From: Candidatus Hydrogenedentota bacterium
Lineage (GTDB): Bacteria; Hydrogenedentota; Hydrogenedentia; Hydrogenedentales; SLHB01
Assembly (NCBI GenBank): GCA_003552765.1
Contig: PUOI01000003.1
Span: forward strand, 1-12,679
Direction of reading: 5' to 3'
DNA length: 12,679 nucleotides
Below the pieces are notes generated by a model. That model did no database searches. It saw only the letters and a list, made by a program, of their open reading frames with translations, and had not been told where the DNA came from. Numbering within the stretch: the first letter of the stretch is position 1; every line of letters begins with the position of its first letter. The position numbers and the translations under genes are program-made. Of this stretch, positions 7,544-12,679 are shown one piece after another.

Positions 7544-7573
7544 TTGCGGGGGCGCATGAGGCGCCAGTACAAT
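7544..7573 (+). promoter_or_regulatory. Possible sigma-70-type promoter for the 7772 gene
   Basis: TTGCGG (7544-7549) and TACAAT (7568-7573) are spaced 18 bases apart. The -10 box matches the consensus at 5 of 6 positions, the -35 box at 3 of 6. If used, the transcript would have a leader of about 190 bases containing the two hairpins at 7633-7651 and 7672-7694. The assignment rests only on consensus matching. Confidence 0.25.
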
Positions 7574-7632
7574 GATGGGCCATACGCGCGTGGGGCAATC
7601 CCGCCTCCTGTGTTCCCGCTACAACTCCGTGC

Positions 7633-7694
7633 GGCTGATACTCCATCAGCCCCTTGTCCGGGGACGGTGCGCCTGCCAAACGCTCCCTGGCAGG
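7633..7694 (+). other. Tandem leader hairpins upstream of the glycosyltransferase-like gene
   Basis: Two perfect 7-bp stems lie in series: GGCTGAT (7633-7639) / ATCAGCC (7645-7651), and CCTGCCA (7672-7678) / TGGCAGG (7688-7694). A small GTCC/GGAC stem lies between them. They end about 65 bases before the ribosome binding site. No T-run follows either, so a terminator is not supported. I do not recognise a known riboswitch. Confidence 0.4.
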
Positions 7695-7771
7695 GCGGCG
7701 GGAGCACGTATAGTCCACGGATCGTCCAGGAACGCCGAGGCTGTCTGGATTAGCATATTGAGGTTACCGGT

Positions 7772-10333
7772 TTGAGCACAGCGTCTGAGTTGTCACCCCC
7801 GAAAGCAGCGTCTCCAAATATTTTGCCCGATGACAAGAATGTAAGACGATTTGTCTTCATTGCGCTTCTCCTCATTGGGCTTTTGGGCCTAAGCCTAAGG
7901 GTTTACAAACTGGACGCCTCGTTATGGACAGATGAGATGCATACCTTCGATAGGGGAGGCGGCTCGTTTCTGTTTAGTCTTAACGTGACGGCATACCCTT
8001 TAATCAATGTGCTTGCCCATTGTGCCCGCCAAGCAGGCGACAGCGCGTGGATTCTTCGGCTGCCAGCACTGGCGTCTGGACTAATTTCCATGGGACTTGG
8101 ATTCATTCTCGCCAGCAGAGCCGCCAATTGGCGCGCCGGTCTTCTTACAGCTCTCCTTATGGCGATATCCGTGTCTTTCGTCGAGTATAGCCAAGAGGCG
8201 CGGTACTACAGTCACGTGGCGTTATTCGTCTTGGCGATGGCTGTTTTCGTGGACTACGCGCGCTGCTCCAACAATCCCTTGCCGTATATCGCCGTTGCGA
8301 TTGCTGTGTTCTTCGGCTGTTTGACCCATCTATTCTTTGTCCCCTTCGCCCTCGCGTTTGCCGCCGTAAGCGCTGGCCTGAGCGCGGTGTTCCTTATTTG
8401 GTCTTATGGCGTCACGTATGCACTCCGAAGCATAGCCTTGGTTCTCGTGTTGGCAAGCGGTTTCAGCGCGTTCTTCGTAACGGATCATATGCAGAACGAA
8501 GGAGAGAATCTTCTGGAACAAGTCGCGCCAGCTCCTCTCGCCGACAGATTTGGATTAGAAACCCATGGCGGCCCCACGGCAACACACGCCGGACATAGGA
8601 GCTATACGCTGTATCTGGATGACTATATCGGTTACCTGAACGAGCTGAGCGGCATCTACAATCCATATGCGTTTTTTGGGATGATTGCCATATCGATTCT
8701 CGGGTGGGTGGCCATTGCATATAGAATACCGCATCTGGGCTTAGCTTGCCTGGGCATGCTGATGCTTTTCCCATTAGCCTTGACGCAGATAACGGCGCCC
8801 CATTGGTATACGGCTCGCTATTTCGTTGGAAACTATGCGCTTCATGTCATAGGGTTTGCCGCGGGCGTCTCCTGGCTGGCAAACGCCGTTGTTTCCACGG
8901 GCGGCGCTTGCCTAAACAAGCCATCCGCAGCGTTGCGTCAACGAGTACCGGCAAATGCGGCGTCCTACGGCAAGGCGGCGTGCGTTGTGGCCATCGGCAT
9001 GGTTCCGTACCATGGCGCGTTTGGAGTGTTGCAGGAGTACTATGGTGAACGTCCCGTCCAGGACTGGCGCAGCGCCGCTGCGTACATGGCTCAAGACCTT
9101 TATCCTGAAGATGTCCTGCTGTTCGCGGAGCATAGGGGCCTCTTCGAACTCACGGAACGAGGGGTGGACCACTATCTCCGCAAGATCCCTGGCGCTCCAT
9201 GGCCCGAGTTGACGGTTCAAGGACGGATAGAAACACAAGAGGATTTACTAAGTATCTCCGAAACCTATAGAGGTTCAGCAAAACAACTCGTCACCACCAA
9301 GACAAGTCTAGCTCGGTATGAAGGAGATTTTTTGAGGGCGCTAGAGCAAGAGTTTTCCGGATATGAGGCGTTTGGGAATGTGGTGGTGTTTACCGATGCT
9401 TCCCCCAGACACAAAGTGGCTGGCTACGAATATGTGGAAACGGAATTCGACGTCTGGAGATCAGGCGGGAATGTCGAGTTGTTCCCTTCAAAGAGGCAGG
9501 TGAGTTTTGAAGGAATGGAGGATGAGCAAACAATCGTACGGGTCCGTTTTCCTGAACGATTCAAGCTTCCAGTCGCCAATAGCCAGTTCGAGCACTGGGA
9601 TGGCGGTGTTCCGTCCGCATGGAACTTTGAGGGCGGACCAAAGCAAATTGTTGAAGGAGAAGAAGAATATGGGGGCGGCGTTATACTTAAAGGAAATGGC
9701 GGTCCTGCAACGTTGTTTACGGATTTGTATTATGATGTGCTGCATGAGGGCGTGTCGCTAGAGGCGCGGATTAAGGCAACGGTTACTGACGATATGGAAG
9801 CCGCTTTGGTGATTGGACCAGCCACGGGAGACAGTGAAGCCTATGTCAGCAGAGATATTGGAAGTGGAGATGAAGCGTTTACAGTAGAATGGTCCATTGA
9901 AGAAATGATACGGAATGGCGGTCTTCGGATAGGAATTGAAACTGAAGAGAGCGAAGAAGGATATGTGCAAGTGGATGAGGTAAGCGTATACGCGAATAAC
10001 CCAGAGCGTAGGCTTACATTCTTTGAACAATGGACTGTCGCCATGGACGTCAAACTTGAGGATGTCCTACCCGGAGCGTATCCGTCGCGGGTGTTCCGAT
10101 CAAATGTTTCGGGCGTGGATAAGGATGGAGAGGACTATTGGATAGAACTACATCGATCCTATGGTTCGATGGACTGGCATCGGCAATTTTTCCTGTTGGA
10201 AGCAGGGCGCACGATTCCCGCCGGGGCCCGCAATGTGGCGTTTCGTTGCGGTATTTGGCAAGGCCAGGGCAAGGCGTATATAAGAGACTTTCGGATCGTG
10301 AGCGGCGCCCGGCCGTATCGATCCAGTCAATAG
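7772..10333 (+). CDS. Polytopic glycosyltransferase-like (GT-C/PMT type) protein with C-terminal beta-sandwich-like domains
   Basis: The 853-residue protein starts at TTG 7772, with GAGG (7760-7763) 8 bases upstream. The first part (about 26-372) has some ten membrane segments, at about 26-45, 95-115, 121-139, 147-163, 170-184, 187-210, 218-237, 298-317, 322-342 and 352-372. After the first segment comes SLWTDEMHTF with an Asp54-Glu55 pair, and later YSQEARYYS (139-147). These two motifs are typical of GT39/ArnT-like enzymes that move a sugar from a polyprenyl-phosphate donor at the outer face of the membrane. The rest (about 400-853) is soluble. Residues 600-745 (NSQFEHWDGGVPSAWNFEGG onward) resemble a carbohydrate-binding beta-sandwich. 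Residues 760-845, ending GQGKAYIRDFRIV, look like a second one. Base composition is lower in GC than neighbours (45-47% in sampled lines near 9661-9960 against about 65% in typA), which suggests transfer. The family of the membrane part is likely; donor and acceptor are unknown. Confidence 0.75.
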   Translation: MSTASELSPPKAASPNILPDDKNVRRFVFIALLLIGLLGLSLRVYKLDASLWTDEMHTFDRGGGSFLFSLNVTAYPLINVLAHCARQAGDSAWILRLPALASGLISMGLGFILASRAANWRAGLLTALLMAISVSFVEYSQEARYYSHVALFVLAMAVFVDYARCSNNPLPYIAVAIAVFFGCLTHLFFVPFALAFAAVSAGLSAVFLIWSYGVTYALRSIALVLVLASGFSAFFVTDHMQNEGENLLEQVAPAPLADRFGLETHGGPTATHAGHRSYTLYLDDYIGYLNELSGIYNPYAFFGMIAISILGWVAIAYRIPHLGLACLGMLMLFPLALTQITAPHWYTARYFVGNYALHVIGFAAGVSWLANAVVSTGGACLNKPSAALRQRVPANAASYGKAACVVAIGMVPYHGAFGVLQEYYGERPVQDWRSAAAYMAQDLYPEDVLLFAEHRGLFELTERGVDHYLRKIPGAPWPELTVQGRIETQEDLLSISETYRGSAKQLVTTKTSLARYEGDFLRALEQEFSGYEAFGNVVVFTDASPRHKVAGYEYVETEFDVWRSGGNVELFPSKRQVSFEGMEDEQTIVRVRFPERFKLPVANSQFEHWDGGVPSAWNFEGGPKQIVEGEEEYGGGVILKGNGGPATLFTDLYYDVLHEGVSLEARIKATVTDDMEAALVIGPATGDSEAYVSRDIGSGDEAFTVEWSIEEMIRNGGLRIGIETEESEEGYVQVDEVSVYANNPERRLTFFEQWTVAMDVKLEDVLPGAYPSRVFRSNVSGVDKDGEDYWIELHRSYGSMDWHRQFFLLEAGRTIPAGARNVAFRCGIWQGQGKAYIRDFRIVSGARPYRSSQ

Positions 10334-10358
10334 TACGCTGTCCGCTCTCAAGACGTAG

Positions 10359-10398
10359 CACGGGCTTCCAGCCCGTGATTCATGGCCTGGAAGGCCAT
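10359..10398. repeat. Paired palindromes with complementary loops (REP/BIME-like)
   Basis: Hairpin one is CACGGGCT-TCC-AGCCCGTG (10359-10377; 8-bp stem, 3-base loop). After 4 bases comes hairpin two, ATGGCCT-GGA-AGGCCAT (10382-10398; 7-bp stem, 3-base loop). The loops TCC and GGA are complementary, and the cores CTTCCAG and CTGGAAG are reverse complements. The pair is thus an approximate inverted duplication of one palindrome, the layout of bacterial REP pairs (BIME/REPIN). It starts 25 bases after the stop of the 7772 gene. Confidence 0.6.
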
Positions 10399-10441
10399 CT
10401 CACCTCCTGGCGCGTTCACTTCGGCCGTCAACAAGCAAATC

Positions 10442-10456
10442 CATCCCGTAGGGATG
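10442..10456. repeat. Small palindrome CATCCC-GTA-GGGATG
   Basis: A perfect 6-bp stem with a GTA loop at 10442-10447 / 10451-10456. It directly precedes the large hairpin at 10468-10513 and is probably part of the same repeat unit. Confidence 0.5.
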
Positions 10457-10467
10457 ACAGCTGGTAG

Positions 10468-10513
10468 CCGGGGGTTGAGGCCGCGTGCGATAGCACGCGG
10501 GCGATACCCCCGG
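10468..10513. repeat. Large two-stem hairpin, probable dispersed repeat
   Basis: The outer stem is CCGGGGGT (10468-10475) / ACCCCCGG (10506-10513). A 5x5 internal loop follows. The inner stem is CCGCGTGC (10481-10488) / GCACGCGG (10493-10500) with a GATA loop. Sixteen perfect pairs, nearly all G-C, make it the strongest fold in the window. No T-run follows on either strand. It lies in the convergent gap between the 7772 gene and the minus-strand gene ending at 10607, where it could also slow RNA polymerase or protect 3' ends. Confidence 0.6.
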
Positions 10514-10567
10514 AAATAAAGTCCGGGTTAGCTATCCCTTTTCCGTCGGCCAGACCCGTTAAAGTTA

Positions 10568-10583
10568 CCTTACTTCCGCAAGA
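10568..10583 (-). repeat. 16-base intergenic element, copy 2
   Basis: Read on the minus strand this is TCTTGCGGAAGTAAGG, identical to 6197-6212. It begins 23 bases after the stop codon of the minus-strand gene ending at 10607, exactly the spacing of copy 1 after cls. Beyond these 16 bases the two flanks do not match. Confidence 0.5.
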
Positions 10584-10606
10584 ACGGCAAACCTGGAGGG
10601 GGAGGG

Positions 10607-11887
10607 TCAGGGGGATTCCGAAAGCTCATTGACACCCGAGGAGGCTCCTTGGGGAAGAGCGCTGTGGGGAACACGCTCTCCGCCTTGCTCCACCAGTAAA
10701 ACCAATGTCAAGGCGCGGAAAAGCTGGGACTGCGCCCAGCGATGCATGGGACAATGGTCCCATCCGAAACGCAGTTCGCGCGACCGAAAGCTTCCGTCGG
10801 GTTTGCGCCACCGGACCAGGATGTCCTGCAGCAGCCGCTCCAACACCTCGTTCCATTTGGGAATCTGGTCCCGCAGCAGAAGCGCAAGGTTAATGGCTTC
10901 GGCGTAGTCATATAGTTCGCGCTTATAGACAATAAGCCGGGGCGGTTTCGCGAATGGAATGGGCAGCAGGCCGTCGTCGAGCAAGTTATCGAAATAGTAC
11001 GCGCACCCTTTCTCAATGGCCTCCCAGACTCCCGGCGGCTGTTTGAGGGCGTGAATGCGGGCGAGATGTTTCAGGACGAAACAGGTGTGGAAATTGTCGA
11101 TAAAGCTGCCGAGACCATCCGTGGCGTAGATCCAGGACCCGTCCGGGCTCTGGCTCTTCAACACATAATTCAGGTTGCCTTGGGCGATCTCCCAGTAGTC
11201 TTCCCGGTCAAGTTCGCGGGCGGCGCGTGTGAGCATTTGCGCCCGGTAACTGTTGGCGTTGACCACCCTGCGATCGTCCCCTGGGGTGTAGGAGCACACA
11301 CGGACACCCGGCTCTAGCTCGGCTTCTTTGAAATCCTCAGCCACGTGCCGGGCCGTGGACTCCATGACCGCCCGCCATCGGGGATCGCCGTCAACGGCGT
11401 ACACGTCGGCGAAGGCGTCGTAGCAGTAGGGCGTGGCGGTGATCATGGGCGTGCCTTGGGGCCATGTGCCGTACACCGTCTCCCAGTGGAAGGGATAGCC
11501 CCATGCGTGGTTCTGGTATCCCGGACAGCGGGACTGTTCCAGCATGTCAAGAAAATGCGCGGCCCGATCATGATGGGGCGTATTCCCCGTCAGACGATGC
11601 ATATAGCAAAAAGCCATGGCGTAATGGGCGTCGCCAATGGGTAGACGCGTCTTCTTACGAAACAACCCGCGCGTCCTTGGGAAAAAGGCTTCACAAAAGA
11701 CGAAAGGGGCCACAAGGAAGGTTCCGTACTTCTTGTTCCGGTAATACTGGCGCTTGCACCATCTGCCGATGGGCCACGCGTAGTAGTCCTGGTGGTCTTG
11801 CGAAACCTCCCCAAATCGGTCAAGCCACGCCACGAAATCGTGGACGGCTTGTTCGGTTTGGGTGACAAGTTTGGAGTTTAAGGTCAT
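10607..11887 (-). CDS. VpsJ-like (alpha/alpha) toroid protein of a polysaccharide locus
   Basis: The 426-residue protein has no signal peptide or membrane segment and is rich in aromatic residues. It has motifs seen in (alpha/alpha)6-toroid proteins from exopolysaccharide clusters: Gln-rich turns of the type QSPDGSWIYA (246-255) and RKPDGSFRSR (361-370), DNFHTCFVL (264-272), and HAWGYPFHWET (127-137). Such proteins include VpsJ of Vibrio and relatives often mislabelled delta-aminolevulinic acid dehydratase. Their exact activity is not established; a role in handling, modifying or cleaving the nascent polysaccharide is an inference. The ATG at 11887 is preceded by GAGGTG (11899-11904, minus strand) at 11 bases. 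The gene lies 83 bases downstream of a family 2 glycosyltransferase on the same strand and is probably cotranscribed with it. The last 25 residues are low in structure. A repeat-dense gap lies beyond its stop. Confidence 0.6.
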   Translation of the reverse strand: MTLNSKLVTQTEQAVHDFVAWLDRFGEVSQDHQDYYAWPIGRWCKRQYYRNKKYGTFLVAPFVFCEAFFPRTRGLFRKKTRLPIGDAHYAMAFCYMHRLTGNTPHHDRAAHFLDMLEQSRCPGYQNHAWGYPFHWETVYGTWPQGTPMITATPYCYDAFADVYAVDGDPRWRAVMESTARHVAEDFKEAELEPGVRVCSYTPGDDRRVVNANSYRAQMLTRAARELDREDYWEIAQGNLNYVLKSQSPDGSWIYATDGLGSFIDNFHTCFVLKHLARIHALKQPPGVWEAIEKGCAYYFDNLLDDGLLPIPFAKPPRLIVYKRELYDYAEAINLALLLRDQIPKWNEVLERLLQDILVRWRKPDGSFRSRELRFGWDHCPMHRWAQSQLFRALTLVLLVEQGGERVPHSALPQGASSGVNELSESP

Positions 11888-11970
11888 GTGTGCTTATTCA
11901 CCTCAGTCATTTGCAGAAGGCTTTCGGAGAAACAAGATGACGTCCCTGTTCTGGATTCCCCCATGCCGGG

Positions 11971-12679
11971 TCAGCCTGGGCCGGATGTTCCAGCCGCCGG
12001 CTTTTCCTTGAGCCCGAGCAGGCGCCGGATCTTGTTCACCTGGTCTCTTCTCCGATAGGCTACGAGTTCCGCCGAAATCGGGCGGGCCGGCCGGGACAGA
12101 CACCCCCAAAGGTACCCGGCCCCCAGGCTGAGACCTCCGATGACGATGGGGGTGCGGGTCATCTGGAAGCCTACACGCAAAACCTGCCACAAGGGGTGAC
12201 TGCCGAAGACGTAATCCCGGTATCCGTACCGAAACCGGGCGCGCAGTACATTACCCTTCCCCGTGCCCATGGGGCGATGATGAAAGAACGATTTTTCGCT
12301 GTACGAGCGCGTTTCCCAGCCCCGCATCCGCGCACGCATGACCGCTTCCCAGTCAATCCCCCCTATCGGGATGGCGGTGTACCCCCCTATATCCTCGAAG
12401 CAGGCGCGGCGAAAGAGTTGACACTGACCTGAAACATGGCTGGGGTCGGCGTGTCTGTCGCGGGTAGAGTCATAACCGGCCTCTTTGTATGCGGTGCCGG
12501 TGATTCCAAGGTCCGGATTCTCTTCCATCCGGTCCAACAAGAACGCAAAATGATCGGGTTCAAGGGTTACGTCCGCATCAAGAACGGCCACATACGAAAA
12601 CTCCAATTCCCGCACGGAGTCGAAGGCGGCGTTTATCGCCGCGGCTTTTGAGCCAAAGTTGCGCTCCGCGGCGTTGCCA
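11971..12679 (-). CDS. Family 2 glycosyltransferase, C-terminal part (runs off the right edge)
   Basis: The minus-strand frame is open to the window end, giving the last 235 residues. The visible part begins with ERNFGSKAAAINAAFDSVR, the Asn-Gly-Lys-Asn signature that precedes the metal-binding motif in GT2 enzymes. Then comes VAVLDADVTLEP with the DxD-type triad Asp34-Ala-Asp36. Further on are GQCQLFRRACFEDIGGY and GGIDWEAVMRARMRGWET, which match the acceptor-site region and the catalytic acidic residue of the family. One probable membrane segment lies near residues 174-194 (PIVIGGLSLGAGYLWGC). The enzyme would transfer a sugar from a nucleotide donor to a growing glycan at the cytoplasmic side of the membrane. 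A GTG at 12615 is internal to the GT2 fold and is not the true start, which lies outside the window. Donor and linkage cannot be read from the sequence. Confidence 0.9.
   Translation of the reverse strand, partial: GNAAERNFGSKAAAINAAFDSVRELEFSYVAVLDADVTLEPDHFAFLLDRMEENPDLGITGTAYKEAGYDSTRDRHADPSHVSGQCQLFRRACFEDIGGYTAIPIGGIDWEAVMRARMRGWETRSYSEKSFFHHRPMGTGKGNVLRARFRYGYRDYVFGSHPLWQVLRVGFQMTRTPIVIGGLSLGAGYLWGCLSRPARPISAELVAYRRRDQVNKIRRLLGLKEKPAAGTSGPG

Larger units (their letters stand above)
7407..7771. promoter_or_regulatory. Divergent intergenic region with several hairpins
   Basis: These 365 bases separate the minus-strand gene (start 7406) from the plus-strand gene (start 7772). They hold the ribosome binding sites of both genes: GAGGAAG on the minus strand at 7413-7419 and GAGG on the plus strand at 7760-7763, 8 bases before the TTG. 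There are three clean stem-loops: CGCGAA/TTCGCG (7457-7472, 4-base loop), GGCTGAT/ATCAGCC (7633-7651, 5-base loop) and CCTGCCA/TGGCAGG (7672-7694, 9-base loop). I see no convincing gene here; frames on both strands read as low-quality sequence. Confidence 0.5.

Noticed and set aside
6565..7575. 336-codon Ser/Arg-rich plus-strand frame opposite the coiled-coil gene
   Set aside because: Its Ser/Arg/Cys-rich composition is the mirror of Glu/Arg-rich coding on the minus strand, which has a good ribosome binding site and an ordered domain layout.
7165..7707. Minus-strand frames across the divergent gap (7165-7707 and 7476-7718)
   Set aside because: The first overlaps the start of a better-supported gene in another frame. 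Both are Arg/Pro/Gly-rich without motifs or ribosome binding sites.
10334..10606. CRISPR-like array
   Set aside because: The repeats are different palindromes, not regularly spaced identical units, and no cas gene is nearby.
11903..12190. 95-codon minus-strand frame overlapping the GT2 end
   Set aside because: It is a frame shadow of the GT2 gene, Pro/Arg/Gly-rich without motifs. The GT2 frame is conserved to its own stop at 11971.

Overview
The window is GC-rich bacterial DNA (hand counts of about 65% in typical housekeeping lines). It carries two conserved gene blocks, two cell-envelope or polysaccharide blocks, and intergenic regions unusually rich in hairpins and repeats. Membrane cardiolipin synthase, a PMT-like glycosyltransferase, a VpsJ-like toroid protein and a family 2 glycosyltransferase suggest a Gram-negative-type organism that makes a complex exopolysaccharide. 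The short stem-loop repeats remind me of genomes from the PVC or Hydrogenedentota-like phyla. That phylum guess is an impression only and cannot be settled from the sequence.

Layout: (1) 2-589, the end of glmS on the + strand, followed by an intrinsic terminator (674-721). (2) 797-6173, a co-directional + run of typA, nnrD, thiL and cls. nnrD and thiL overlap by 4 bases through a TTGA junction, and cls follows thiL after 18 bases. A two-tier hairpin and a short direct repeat lie between typA and nnrD. (3) 6174-6512, a convergent gap. It contains a perfect 15-bp inverted repeat and a protein-like minus-strand reading frame without a good start, probably a gene remnant. (4) 6513-7406 on the - strand, a membrane-anchored, highly charged coiled-coil protein with a Gly/Arg tail. 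It is divergent from (5) 7772-10333 on the + strand, a large polytopic glycosyltransferase-like protein with C-terminal beta-sandwich-like domains and clearly lower GC. (6) 10334-10606, a repeat-dense gap with four hairpins. (7) 10607-12679 on the - strand, a VpsJ-like (alpha/alpha)6 toroid protein preceded by a family 2 glycosyltransferase that runs off the right edge.

How they fit: GlmS supplies amino-sugar precursor. TypA is a translational GTPase linked to ribosome assembly and stress. NnrD repairs hydrated NAD(P)H, ThiL makes thiamine diphosphate and Cls makes cardiolipin. These look like a conserved housekeeping cluster with no shared pathway. From about 7.7 kb onward the content turns to surface polysaccharide assembly. 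I found no tRNA, rRNA, CRISPR array, transposase or phage gene. No complete new system is evident. The items most worth a second look are the hidden reading frame at 6182-6397, the 16-base element that follows two different genes at the same distance, and the palindromic repeat cluster at 10359-10513.
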